A stretch of DNA of 64,000 bases from Streptomyces sp. YIM 121038 (GTDB lineage: Bacteria > Actinomycetota > Actinomycetes > Streptomycetales > Streptomycetaceae): the NCBI RefSeq assembly GCF_006088715.1, contig NZ_CP030772.1:744001-808000 (forward strand). The letters are read 5' to 3'. The number at the start of each line of letters is the position of its first letter. Position 1 is the first letter of the stretch. Shown here piece by piece: positions 18,207 through 27,559 of the stretch. The notes beneath the pieces were generated by a model. It saw only the letters and a program-made list of their open reading frames with translations, did not search any database and was not told the DNA's origin. The position numbers were made by a program, and so were the translations under genes.

Positions 18207-19085
18207 TGAGCTTCTTCGAGTTGGCCACCGATCAGGTGACGGCCTATAGCGCAGCGAGCGAGGCCCCCGGGATGTTGATCGAGATGTCTGACGTCTCAAC
18301 CATGCTGCTCGGGGGCCTCGTTGGTCATCCATCCTGCCGCACTCGACCTGCCCCGTGCACTCGTGGAGTGGGTCACCATGCTCATTGTCACGCGTGAGGG
18401 CGACCGGCGCTGCAAGCTCCGCCCGTCTCGGCGCGCGATGGTGGCACCGGTGTACCTGCGCGAACACACCACCCTGGCGAAGATCGCTGCCGGGTTCGGG
18501 ATCAGCCAGTCCACCGCCCACGCCTACACCAGCACGGTCATCCACCTGCTCGCCGAGCGTGCACCGGGACTGCTGAAGGTCCTGCGCGAGACCGGTCCCG
18601 ACTTCGTCCTGCTGGACGGCACCCCCGCCGAGTGCGACCGGATCGGCGACGGACGAGCCGACTACTCCCACAAGCACCGCCGGCACGCGGTGAACGTGCA
18701 GGTGGTCACCGATCCCGGCGGCCGGCTGCTGTGGCTTTCACCCACGCCGCCGGGCCGGTCTCACGACCTGACCGCCGCCCGCACTCACTGGATCATCCGC
18801 ATCTGCGAGCGCCAGGGCGTCCCCATCCTGATCCTGGCCGATCTCGCCTACCAGGGCGGCGGCCCCTGGCTGACCACGGGCATCAAACGCAGACCCCTGC
18901 AGGAACTCACCCCCACCGAGAAAACCGTCAACCGGGCCCTGGCCACAGCACGGGCACCGGTCGAACGCGGCATCACCCGCCTGAAGTCCTGGCAGACCTT
19001 CCGCAGATCCCGATACAGCCCCAACCGCATGACGTCCATCGCCAAAGCCGTCCTCACCCTCGAGCGGCAACACTGAAGAAGCTCA
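18207..19085 (+). mobile_element. IS5-family element (about 879 bp)
   Basis: Inverted ends TGAGCTTCTTC at 18207 and its inverse GAAGAAGCTCA at 19075-19085. No clear target duplication. It lies between the IS3 copy 2 right end and another IS3-type terminus at 19086-19126. Confidence 0.75.
18321..19076 (+). CDS. IS5-family transposase (DDE_Tnp_4 type)
   Basis: 251 residues from TTG 18321 (an ATG at 18378 is an alternative). An N-terminal helix-turn-helix ([20 protein letters not shown]) precedes the DDE core: [14 protein letters not shown], then [12 protein letters not shown], then the late Glu in [15 protein letters not shown]. The open frame is complete and all three acidic positions are present. 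It shares this architecture with the broken relatives at 34236-34890 and 62125-62337. Confidence 0.85.
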   Translation: MVIHPAALDLPRALVEWVTMLIVTREGDRRCKLRPSRRAMVAPVYLREHTTLAKIAAGFGISQSTAHAYTSTVIHLLAERAPGLLKVLRETGPDFVLLDGTPAECDRIGDGRADYSHKHRRHAVNVQVVTDPGGRLLWLSPTPPGRSHDLTAARTHWIIRICERQGVPILILADLAYQGGGPWLTTGIKRRPLQELTPTEKTVNRALATARAPVERGITRLKSWQTFRRSRYSPNRMTSIAKAVLTLERQH

Positions 19086-19126
19086 ATGATTTGCCTGCGT
19101 GCCCGAAAAGTTCGGGGCCCCTCAGA
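19086..19126. repeat. Orphan IS3-type terminal inverted repeat
   Basis: Ends in TTCGGGGCCCCTCA, the exact inverse of the first 14 bases of the IS3 copies at 6613 and 15274. No matching element body adjoins it. Confidence 0.6.
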
Positions 19127-19575
19127 AGAGCCGTCTATTGGTACTCCCCACCGGTCGCACGGGCGGAGCCTGCGCCGCAGACGAGCGCGTTGTCGATCAA
19201 CTGTCCGTTCTGTTTTCCCGGCCCGCCACTGGCCCTGGACCGGTGTGATCACCAGTGCTTTCGCATTCCTGCACGCCCTGCCGAACCCGGTTGGCCAGCA
19301 ACAACGCCCCATCCCGCCGAGCACTTGGCAACCTCCAAAGCTGTGGGACTCGGCGCCTACCCGACGCGACAGCCGGGCCCCTCGCCATGTCCACAAGCAG
19401 AAACACCCAGCCATGACACGCAGAAACGGCCCGCCAGCCGAGCTGACGAGCCGTCATGCCAAATCGAAGCTACTCTTCTGGTACTCGCCGCTCCGTCCCG
19501 CCAGGGCGGACCCGAGGCATCACACCCGTGTCGGAAGGCGCCCAGGCGCTTCCATTGCCTCGAAGGAGAGGTACC
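19127..19575. other. Intergenic stretch without recognised genes
   Basis: About 450 bp between the IS remnants and the secreted-protein gene. Open frames exist on both strands but none resembles a known family. It probably holds the promoter of the downstream gene. Confidence 0.4.
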
Positions 19576-20166
19576 GTGCGACGGATCAATGTGTCAACGA
19601 AGGCAACAAGAAAGCTGCTGTCTTGTGCGGCGGCTGGGGCGCTGATCGCGGCCTCCGCCTCGGCGGGCGCGTCGGCGTCCTCAGGCGACCCGACGTTGCT
19701 GACCTGCAGCGTCAACGGCGAAGCGAACTTCAACCGGTCCGGTCCCGTCCTGGGCACCAGGAAGGGACTGGTCGCCTTCAACTATGTCGGTTGTTTCCCC
19801 CTGTTGTCCCCAGCCGAGTCCAGTGACCTGGCCACGTGGACGGCTGCACCCCAACCCGCGACGATCACAACGCTCGCCCTGCCCACGGTCCTGTCGATCG
19901 ACGCCACGCTCAACATCACCTGGATCCGAAAGGGAACACCGCCCGCCACCAGCACCGGAACCTCGCACCTGCACCTGGACATCACGCTGTCCGGGGCGAC
20001 GCCCGGGGTGGAACTGGAACACAGAATCGTCACAGGCCCCATGGCCGGTAAGGGCTTCCACGTGTTCGTCCCTCTCGGGGCCGTCAAGACCGAACTAGTC
20101 GAAGGTAAACTCACCCGGCTGACGCTCGAGAACGCCTCGACCACTCTGGGGCCACCACCCTTCTGA
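19576..20166 (+). CDS. Secreted protein of unknown function
   Basis: 196 residues from a GTG at 19576 with AAGGAGAGG just upstream, which decides the start. A signal peptide is clear: basic RRINVSTKATRK, hydrophobic LLSCAAAGALIAASASAGAS, likely cleavage near ASASS. The mature part of about 160 residues has two cysteines (LLTCSVNGEANF and YVGCFPLL) and ends in a beta-rich segment (VFVPLGAVKTELVEGKLTRL). It resembles the small secreted hypothetical proteins common in Streptomyces, but I do not recognise a domain. It stands alone between mobile elements. Confidence 0.8.
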   Translation: MRRINVSTKATRKLLSCAAAGALIAASASAGASASSGDPTLLTCSVNGEANFNRSGPVLGTRKGLVAFNYVGCFPLLSPAESSDLATWTAAPQPATITTLALPTVLSIDATLNITWIRKGTPPATSTGTSHLHLDITLSGATPGVELEHRIVTGPMAGKGFHVFVPLGAVKTELVEGKLTRLTLENASTTLGPPPF

Positions 20167-20382
20167 TCAACCAGCGAGTCCAGCAGGGTTGGACCGGCGG
20201 GCGTGTCTGGAAGGTAGCGTAAGTCCGTGATCTGATGACTCTGGCGGGGCCCGGGTGCCCCGCCGGGGCGGAGAGGCAAGATCGCGTGACTGAGACTCAG
20301 ATCTCCAAAGCTGCTGGTGACGGGCAGCTCCCGCAGGAACAGGCTGGGTGCGTTGCTTCTTGAGTGATGTGGGTGGTTGCGG

Positions 20383-21745
20383 TCACGCTGCGGGGGCGGG
20401 TTGTCCCTGGTAGCGGACGGCGTGGGTGTGCAGGTGGTCGAGTTCGGTGAAGGAGCGCCAGTACCGCTCGACGTTGCCGTTGTCGATGACGGCGCGCAGG
20501 AGGAGGACCGCCTCGGTGCCGGGCAGGCTTCCTCTGGCCCCGGTCGTGTCCAGGCGGTCCTTGACGAGGAGGCGGCAGCTTCCCTCGATCACCCCGGTCG
20601 CGATGGGCCAGCCCATAGTGAGGGTGAGGTGGTAGCGCAGGCAGGGCTCCTTGGCCTGCAGGGGAGGCGGCGGTGCGGGCGACGGCGGGCAGTTGCTTCG
20701 CGTCATCGGGGCGGGTGCGCAGGTGCTGGCGCAGTGCGACGACGCGGGGACTGTGCCCGTCCAGCACGGTGCGGGCGGCGCCGGCGGCCCAGGCCGCGCG
20801 CGCTGCGTGGCCTGGGTGGAGGTCCTCGGCGGCCCGCCACAGATATTCGATTACATGCACGATGTCCACGGTCGTGTCCGCATGGACGCCGCGGGTGCCC
20901 GCTTCCCTTGCGATGCACCCGGTCGGGTTGGTGGTTGGCGCCGTCGACCGGGACGATCCGGCGGCGCCGGTGGTCGGGGTCTCGCTGTTCGGTGTGGTCA
21001 AACATGGCGGTGACCATGGCCGCGGCGGACCGCTGAAGGGAGCCCAGGTGTCGGCCCCGTGCGCGCGGGCCGTGGGTGCGGGCAGCGCGTTCGGCCGCGG
21101 TGGCCGGCAGGACGTCCGCACCGGTGCGTGGGACCCCCACGCACCGGTGCGTGGGACCGGGTCGGCGTCGTAGATAACGAAGACGGTCGCCATCCGCCGG
21201 CGACCGGTGTGCTCGCGACTGGACAGCTGGGCCGAGGGCGGCTTGGGGCCGTCGGCTGCCCGTGCGGTGCGGACCGGCTCCCGCGGATCAGACGGGATCA
21301 TGTTCACGCCGGTCGCGTCGCAGCTGAGCACCAGCAGCCGGTCCCCCTCGCTGCCGGCGGCCGGGGCGGACACACCCTGCTGGCAGAAGGCGGGGATGCG
21401 GGCGGCGACGCGACAGGCGATCTCCATCAACTGCCCGGTGCCGGGCCGGCGGCCGGTGGTGCGCTCAAGGTGCGCGCCCGCCCGGCGCAGGGGTGTCTGT
21501 GCGGCCTCGAGGGCGACGGCGCGCTGCAGCGGGGAGGAGCAGACCTGCTGCGGCAGGGACAGGGCGGCGTCGCCGGGGTGCAGGTTGGCCGCACCGGGGG
21601 CGCGGTAAGCCATCCCGGTCGCCTCCACCCGGCCCAGCGTGGTGGCCAGCAGCCGGCGGTGGCTCCGTTCGGCCCAAGGACGCACCACCGTGTCGCTGCC
21701 CGTGACGACCTCCACGCGCACCTCGGCGGCGGCGCGGGCATCCAC
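20383..21745 (-). pseudogene. ISKra4-family transposase, multiply frameshifted
   Basis: Recognisable pieces in different frames: MAYRAPGAANLHPGDAALSL, LLVLSCDATGVNMIPSDPRE, RMATVFVIYDADPVPRT, VDIVHVIEYLWRAAEDLHPG and GWPIATGVIEGSCRLLVKDR. These match the order of motifs in the intact transposase at 58454-60058. At least three frame changes (near 21150, 20920 and 20700) make it a pseudogene. Confidence 0.8.
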
Positions 21746-22084
21746 CTGGGGTAGCGCCGAGGGAAGCCCAAAAGCCGCCAGATCTTGATCGTGGTGGGTC
21801 TTTTCAGCTCCGGGTGTGAGCCCCGAGGGCGTTGACGCGGTTCTCGTACTCGCGGCGGGCCTTCCGCTGGGCCGGGATCGCCGCGGTGCCGTCGAGAGGC
21901 TGGCAGCGGTCGAGGAGTTGGCGGTGGACCGCGGGAGTGGCGGTGAACGGGCCGGGGACCTGGGGCGCGGACATGTAAGGCGCCACCGGGTCTTCTTCCT
22001 TGCCCGGTCTGGCTCCTCACCCGACCAGCAAGAAGGAGGCCCGTCCCCGTACCGGCAGGAAACCCGCGCACCGCGGCACCTCCA

Positions 22085-22570
22085 CGCGCCAGGGTGAAGA
22101 GGCCGCCCGGGGTCTGCACCACCCGCCCGGCGGCAGTAGCCTTCTTCAACTGGTGGCGCACCCGCTCCACTTCACGGGACACCGCCTCCAGCCCGAGCCC
22201 CTCCACCACCTGCCGACACCGCACCGGACCGGCCTACGCGGCCAGCACCCCCAGCATCCGCCCCGTGAACTCGCCAGCTTCCTCGGCAGCTTGAATGCCG
22301 ACGGGACCCGACACCTCCGCTCGCGGGGCCGGGGCCCGACCCCGACCCGGCCTCGCCGTGCGCCGCCGGGAGCCCGCCTACGACCTGGCATGCCGTCGCC
22401 ACCCGGGCCAGCTCCTGCTCGCACACCACCAGCAGCCCCGCGCCCCGCACGGCCTCCCCGCGCAACCGCTCCGCCTCCCGACGGCAGGCCGCCTCCCGCT
22501 CCCGCAGCAGCAAGAGCACCTCCCCACAGCCCATCCGGCCCCGCCTCACCCACACCAGCTGATCAACAGC
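22085..22570 (-). pseudogene. ISKra4-associated coiled-coil/winged-helix protein, decayed
   Basis: Frame pieces include a Glu/Arg-rich coiled coil (LLLREREAACRREAERLRGE) and a C-terminal domain RCRQVVEGLGLEAVSREVER then GRVVQTPGGLFTLAR. This is the same layout as the intact protein at 60055-60603. Frame changes between the two halves show decay. Confidence 0.6.
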
Positions 22571-22936
22571 TACCGCAACGAGAAACCCGGCCCACCAGAC
22601 ACACACTCGTCACTCAAGAGGAAACGCACCCCTTCTTTCCTCCGTTCCTTCTGGTCAGAGTGGTTGTTCAGGCCGGAGGACGGAAGGCTCTGACGTGGCC
22701 TGATCCACGACGGCCACCGCCTGACGGGCCGGGCAATCTCACCGTCCATCACCCTGCCGGGACAGAATGAATGCAGCTCAGCGTCGGCGAGTACGAAGTT
22801 GTGCGCACCATCATTCAAGGTGCCGGGCGACACTGGGGCGTTGCCGGAGAGAGCGAGGCAGAGCAGCCATCTGAGGGCTTCATGCGGCCAGTTCGTCCCA
22901 GGGCAGGGGGGCCTTGACCCCGGATTTTGAACACGT

Positions 22937-23838
22937 CTATGTGGCTTGGGCCAGGGTAGTTGCTGTTGGTTGGAGGTCGTTCTCGTAGGCGATCGGGGAC
23001 CGCTGGCCGAGGCGGGAGTGCCGGCGTCGGGTGTGGTATCGGGTCAGCCAGCGGAAGGCGTCGAGCCTGGCCTGGCGCTCGTCCGGCCAGCCTTTGCGGC
23101 CCTTGAGCGTCTCTCTCTTGAAGGCGGCGTTGAAGCTTTCCGCAGCGGCGTTGTCCGCGCTGGACCCGGCCGCTCCCATGCTGTGCCAACCCCGGCTGAC
23201 CTGCAGATTTCAGCGAAGGCTCTCCTCGCATATTGCGACCTGTGGTCCGTGTGCATGAACGCTCCCTCGAGACTGCCACGGGTCTGCTCGGCGGCCGCCA
23301 GGGCGTCGATGACGAGCTCGGCCCGCATGTGATCGGCGATCGCCCACCCGGCCAGCCGGCGTGAGGCGAGGTCGATGACGGTCGCGAGATAGAGCGGCTT
23401 CGAACCGCTGACCGGCAGATGCGTGATGTCGCCGACGTACTTCGTGTTCACCTCGGCAGCGGTGAAGTCACGTCCAATCAGGTCCGGCGCCTTCGCCGCG
23501 GCCGGGTCGGCGAGCGTGGTGCGGTGCCGGCGGCGCAGGCGGACTCCCTCGAGACCGATGCTCCGCGTGATCCTCGCGACGCGCTTGTGGTTGACCACCG
23601 GGCCGCCCTCGTCGCGGAGTTCAGCGGTGATCCTGGGGGCTCCGTAGGTGCCGTCGGAGTCCTGGTGGACCTTGCCTATCCGGGCGGCCAGCTCGGCCTC
23701 GACGGCTTGCCGGGCCGCCCTGGCGGCCGCGGTGCGGCGCCAGTGGTAGAAGCTCGAGCGGGATAGGCCGAGGATGCCGCAGAGCCGCTTCACGCCGTGA
23801 CGGCGCTGGTGATCCTCAACGAACTGGCAGCGGTTCAC
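22937..23838 (-). pseudogene. IS3 D OrfB, frameshifted near its third catalytic motif
   Basis: Starts MNRCQFVEDHQRRHGVKRLC, with Asp in VGDITHLPVSG and Asp in AFMHTDHRSQY. Near 23180 the frame changes by one base, after which it continues SSADNAAAESFNAAFKRETL (catalytic Glu) and TRRRHSRLGQRSPIAYENDL. The frame break lies between the second and third catalytic residues. Confidence 0.8.
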
Positions 23839-24140
23839 CAGCGCGTCTCCGTCGCGAAATACCGGGACGCCTTGCGGAGGATGTCCCGCTCTTCCTCCAG
23901 CTCACGGATCCTCTTCCGGGCAGCGGCCAGCTCCGCCTCGACGGCGTCACCACCGGCCGGGATGGCGGCCGGCGGCGAGGAACGGGCGCCGGGACGACGT
24001 CCGTCGGCGGCCCGAATCCAGTTCCGCAGCGTCTCGGTGTTCACCCCGAGATCGTCGGCGACGGACTTGATCGTCACTCCTGGCCTCGACCGGTACAACG
24101 CGACCGCGTCCGCCTTGAACCCGGCGGGGTAGTGCTTCAT
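23835..24140 (-). CDS. IS3 D OrfA
   Basis: 101 residues from the ATG at 24140, preceded by GGGG. Contains the HTH KADAVALYRSRPGVTIKSVA and NTETLRNWIRAADGRR, then a zipper-like ELAAARKRIRELEEERDILR. It overlaps the orfB start by 4 bp. Intact, in contrast to the relative at 14108-15072, which has a stop codon at the equivalent of KADAV. Confidence 0.85.
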   Translation of the reverse strand: MKHYPAGFKADAVALYRSRPGVTIKSVADDLGVNTETLRNWIRAADGRRPGARSSPPAAIPAGGDAVEAELAAARKRIRELEEERDILRKASRYFATETRW

Positions 24141-24216
24141 CCCCACAGGGACTCCGTTCTCCTGGACCATCAAGATCCAAGTGCCTCCGGTGTCCAAAAT
24201 CCGGGGGCAAGGCCCC

Positions 24217-24621
24217 GCCGGGCCTACGGCCTGCCCTGGACAGCGAAACCGTCCTGAGCACCCGCAAGTTGACCATCAACACGGCTGTCCCGCTCGAAGC
24301 GAAACAGCGAGGCTAAACTTCCTCCACGGCCTCAGCCGACACCGTCACGTCTGTCATCAGATGTCACTCCACTTTCAAGATCCACCGTACAGACCCTCGA
24401 ACTTGCGTGTGGGTGCAAATGGTCGCGCACCGCCCGGGATTGCGGGCTTCGGGCGCTCGGTAGATGCGCTGAATGCGCCCTGCGTGTGGAAGTCGTGCGT
24501 GCACTACCCTCGCATCGCGGACGTGAACACGTCAGGGTAGCTCTGCTATCGAGGGGTGAAACAGTCCTGCATTGCCACTCGCATCCATCTGAGAATGTCG
24601 ATTCATCGCGATGGGGGTCTT
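24217..24621. other. Region upstream of ramC, no gene recognised
   Basis: About 400 bp between the IS3 D end and ramC. No coding sequence recognised and no ramR-type regulator. It should contain the ramC promoter, or what the IS left of it. Confidence 0.45.
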
Positions 24622-27174
24622 ATGGACATGCGTTATGAGGCATTCTCGTATGTCGATCCGGTGTTTTACGACTCGCCTGTGCGGTGGGCCACGGTGGAGG
24701 AGTTCGACGCCGTCGGTGCTCCCATACCCGTCGGCTGGGTAGGCAACGCGAGAGACGTGTGGGTGGGACGGCAGCTTGCGGGTGTGGTGCTGCCCGACCA
24801 GGGTTGGAAGATCCATGTGTCTGCGTGCATGGACAACGCGGAGCACGTCCTGACCGTGGTCGCCGCCTACTGCTACGAGAACCGGGTGGCGTTCAAGTTC
24901 CTGCGCAGCCCGGTGCTGGTGCAGACTCAAAATGCTAAGTACGCCTCGCGGGGTTCAAGCGGAAAGTTCATGACGCTGTACCCGGCTGACGAGCCGACGT
25001 TGGAGCGATGTCTCCAGGAACTCGGCACGGCGCTCGCGGGGCAGCGTGGGCCTTATATCTTGAGTGATCTGCGCTGGCGCGAGGGGCCACTGTTCCTGCG
25101 CTACGGAGGGTTCACCGAGCAGTTCTGTCGGTCGGAGACCGGCGAGCTCGTTCTGGCTCTACGGGAACCGTCGGGTCGGCTGCGGCCGGATGTGCGGCGG
25201 GCGGTGTTCGAGGTGCCCGACTGGGCTCCCGTTCCAGGAGTGTTGGCCCAGGCGCTGGCCGACCGGGCGAGACTCGGTACGTCCGAGCTCCGCTACTCCG
25301 TGGAACGGGCCCTGCATTTCTCCAACGGAGGCGGCATTTATGTCGCCCGGCCCGCCAGCGGTGGCGAGGAGGTGGTCCTCAAGGAAGCCCGCCCGCATGC
25401 CGGGCTGGACCAGCGCGGGGACGACGCGGTCCTGCGGCTCGGTATGGAACGCGACATCTTATGTCGGCTGGACGGGGTGTCCGCCGTACCCGCCGTGCTT
25501 GACTACTTCACGGCCTGGGAACACCACTTCCTGGTCCAAGAATACATAGAGGGCGAGCCGCTCAACCGGTGGTTCGGACGACGCTACCCGCTGGTCCATC
25601 CCGATCCGAACCAACAGGACATCGACCGCTACAGGACGGAGGCGCTGGAGGTCCTGGAGAGCATTGAGGAAGGCCTTCGCTCCGTCCACGACCGCGGGGT
25701 GGTCTTCGGAGACCTGCATCCGCGCAATCTGATCGTCCGGCCGGACGGGCGGGTGTGCTTCATCGATTTCGAACTCTCCTCTCCTGTAGATGCGTTCGTC
25801 AGGCCTGGCCTTGGCGCCGCCGGTTTCGCGGCCCCACCCGATCTGCAGGGGTTCGCGATCGACCGGTACGCTCTTGACGCACTGCGCCTGTGGATCTTCA
25901 TGCCGCTGGTGCAGCTGACGTCACTGGATCCGGGCAAACGGCGGCAGCTGGCCGACGCGGCGGCGGCCCGTTTCGGGCTGCCGAGACCGCTACCCACGGA
26001 TCCGCCCCACGGACACGACACATTGAGCGCTCTGTTCAGTGGGGAGCGCACGGACTGGCCTGCATTGCAGGCTTCGATGGCGGCGGCGATCACGGCGAGC
26101 GCCACCCCGGAGCGCACCGATCGGCTCTTCCCGGGCGACCCCAACCAGTTCACCCACGACGGACTCGGGCTCGCCTACGGTGCTGCGGGAGTCCTGTGGG
26201 CCCTGCACTGCACTGGTGCCCCCGTCGATACCGACCACGTTCAGTGGCTGCTGGGCGCCGTCGCCCGCGAGCCCTGCCGCCCCGGTCTCTACACCGGCTC
26301 GCATGGAGTCGCTCTGACCCTGGATCGCCTCGGCTACACGCGGCAGGCGCATAACCTCCTGGACCATCTCCTCAAGGACCCGCCGGACGCCCAGGGCAAC
26401 GATCTCGCTGGGGGACTGCCCGGCATCGGACTGACCTTGCTGCACTTCGCCGCCTCCACGGGCGACTCCACTCTGTACACCGCTGCCGCGGAGACCGCCG
26501 ACCGGCTCGCCGAGCGGTTGCAGACAGCCGCTGACGCGGGCGGCCCGTCGGCTAGCACACGCAGCGGACTGATGCACGGCAGCACCGGAGCCGCTCTGCT
26601 CTTTTTACGCCTGTACGACAGCACCGGCGACCGCGATCTGCTTGACCTGGCGGAACTGGCACTCGGCCGGGACCTGGACCGCTGTGTCCTGGCCGACGAC
26701 GGCACTCTCCAGGTCGACGAGGGCAACAGGGTACTGCCCTACCTAGAGTCAGGCAGCGCAGGCATCGCTGCCGTCCTCCACACCTACCTGGGCCATCGAC
26801 CTGATCCGGACCTGCAGCAGAGGCTGGACCTCATCCGCGCCGCCGCCGAGCCCGAGTTTATCGTCCAGCCCGGTCTGTTCAACGGGCGGGCGGGCCTGGT
26901 CTGGCTGCTGCACCTGCTCCAAGAGGACACCGGGGTTCACGACCGGGTTATTCGGCGTCATATCCGACGGCTTGTGTGGCATCTCGTTCCTCATCAAGGA
27001 CACGTGGCCTTCCCCGGCGAGCAGCTTCTGAGGCTCTCCATGGATCTGGCAACCGGTTCCGCTGGCATCCTGCTTGCCCTGGGCTCGATCTTCGACAACA
27101 CCCCAGCCCTCCCCTTCTGGCCCGATGCTCGGGCCGCCGCACCCGCGCCCCTACCTCGCCCACGGGCGTCCTGA
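24622..27174 (+). CDS. ramC: Class III lanthionine synthetase (RamC/AmfT-like, LanKC)
   Basis: 850 residues from the ATG at 24622 (MDMRYEAFSYVDPVFYDS, the usual RamC start), with GGGGGT upstream. Order of domains: N-terminal lyase-like domain (about 1-210), Ser/Thr kinase domain (about 230-500; catalytic loop VFGDLHPRNLIV and metal site FIDFELSS), and C-terminal LanC-like cyclase (about 515-840). The cyclase has repeated GLYTGSHG, GLMHGSTGAALLFL and GLFNGRAGLVWLL barrels but lacks the Cys-Cys/His zinc set of class I-II cyclases, as expected for class III. It would phosphorylate and eliminate Ser/Thr of the precursor and close labionin/lanthionine rings. Two TTA codons (25459-25461, 26605-26607) imply bldA dependence. 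It is followed by ramS and two exporter genes. Confidence 0.93.
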   Translation: MDMRYEAFSYVDPVFYDSPVRWATVEEFDAVGAPIPVGWVGNARDVWVGRQLAGVVLPDQGWKIHVSACMDNAEHVLTVVAAYCYENRVAFKFLRSPVLVQTQNAKYASRGSSGKFMTLYPADEPTLERCLQELGTALAGQRGPYILSDLRWREGPLFLRYGGFTEQFCRSETGELVLALREPSGRLRPDVRRAVFEVPDWAPVPGVLAQALADRARLGTSELRYSVERALHFSNGGGIYVARPASGGEEVVLKEARPHAGLDQRGDDAVLRLGMERDILCRLDGVSAVPAVLDYFTAWEHHFLVQEYIEGEPLNRWFGRRYPLVHPDPNQQDIDRYRTEALEVLESIEEGLRSVHDRGVVFGDLHPRNLIVRPDGRVCFIDFELSSPVDAFVRPGLGAAGFAAPPDLQGFAIDRYALDALRLWIFMPLVQLTSLDPGKRRQLADAAAARFGLPRPLPTDPPHGHDTLSALFSGERTDWPALQASMAAAITASATPERTDRLFPGDPNQFTHDGLGLAYGAAGVLWALHCTGAPVDTDHVQWLLGAVAREPCRPGLYTGSHGVALTLDRLGYTRQAHNLLDHLLKDPPDAQGNDLAGGLPGIGLTLLHFAASTGDSTLYTAAAETADRLAERLQTAADAGGPSASTRSGLMHGSTGAALLFLRLYDSTGDRDLLDLAELALGRDLDRCVLADDGTLQVDEGNRVLPYLESGSAGIAAVLHTYLGHRPDPDLQQRLDLIRAAAEPEFIVQPGLFNGRAGLVWLLHLLQEDTGVHDRVIRRHIRRLVWHLVPHQGHVAFPGEQLLRLSMDLATGSAGILLALGSIFDNTPALPFWPDARAAAPAPLPRPRAS

Positions 27175-27221
27175 ACAACCGCAGCAAGCTACCTCTTGCG
27201 AAACACCGTTCGCAGCCCAGA

Positions 27222-27244
27222 GTTTCCGGCGTCCGCCGGGAAAC
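27222..27244 (+). promoter_or_regulatory. Hairpin between ramC and ramS
   Basis: GTTTCCGGCG pairs with CGCCGGGAAAC (one bulge) across a 2-base loop, 32 bp before the ramS start. Possibly an RNA stabiliser or processing site favouring the short ramS message. No poly-U run follows. Confidence 0.45.
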
Positions 27245-27276
27245 AGAAGCGCCAACCGAAGTGACAGGAGTGCACC

Positions 27277-27402
27277 ATGTCGATCCTCAGTCTGCAGGCC
27301 ATGGAGACCCCGGAGGAGACCACCGAGTACATGTCGGTCCTCAGCTCCCTCTCCGCGGTGAACTGCACCAACAGCACTGTCAGCACCCTGCTGTGCCTCT
27401 AG
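27277..27402 (+). CDS. ramS: SapB-like class III lanthipeptide precursor
   Basis: A 41-residue peptide. The leader begins MSILSLQAMETPEE, matching the LFDLQ-x-MET leader signature of RamS/AmfS. The core holds two exact SxxSxxxC labionin motifs: SSLSAVNC (Ser23, Ser26, Cys30) and STVSTLLC (Ser33, Ser36, Cys40), separated by two residues (Thr-Asn). SapB has the same two-ring layout with a two-residue spacer. ACAGGAG lies six bases before the ATG. It sits directly between ramC and the exporter genes. The product is predicted to be an amphipathic, surface-active morphogen-like peptide; the core residues differ from SapB, so it is a variant rather than RamS itself. Confidence 0.92.
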   Translation: MSILSLQAMETPEETTEYMSVLSSLSAVNCTNSTVSTLLCL

Positions 27403-27473
27403 TCGGGCGCCCTCGGGGCGTCAGCGCGCTCCACTCCCGGACGGCAAGGTGACCTGACGCCGGGATGAACAGA

Positions 27474-27507
27474 GCCGGCCCGGGCTGAGATGGCGTCCCG
27501 GGCCGGC
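27474..27507 (+). terminator. Strong hairpin between ramS and ramA
   Basis: A perfect 11-bp inverted repeat GCCGGCCCGGG ... CCCGGGCCGGC with a 12-base loop, 72 bp after the ramS stop. Probably a partial terminator that keeps exporter expression below that of the precursor, as commonly seen after lanthipeptide structural genes. Confidence 0.7.
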
Positions 27508-27559
27508 GCTCACGTGCCAACCGCTTCGACTGCCCGTACATCTCCCGCAGGAGCCCCGC

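Larger units (their letters stand above)
20346..22631 (-). mobile_element. ISKra4-family element 2 (decayed)
   Basis: The left end GGGTGCGTTGCTTCTTGAG and the right end (reverse strand) GGGTGCGTTTCCTCTTGAG bracket a decayed transposase and a decayed accessory gene. No target duplication is visible. The ends are related to those of the element at 57706-60705. Confidence 0.75.
22908..24216 (-). mobile_element. IS3-family element D (about 1.3 kb)
   Basis: Inverted ends GGGGCCTTGACCCCGGATTT (left) and GGGGCCTTGCCCCCGGATTT (right, reverse strand). It carries an intact orfA and a frameshifted orfB. Fragments of close relatives lie at 14108-15072 and 63237-63570. Confidence 0.8.
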
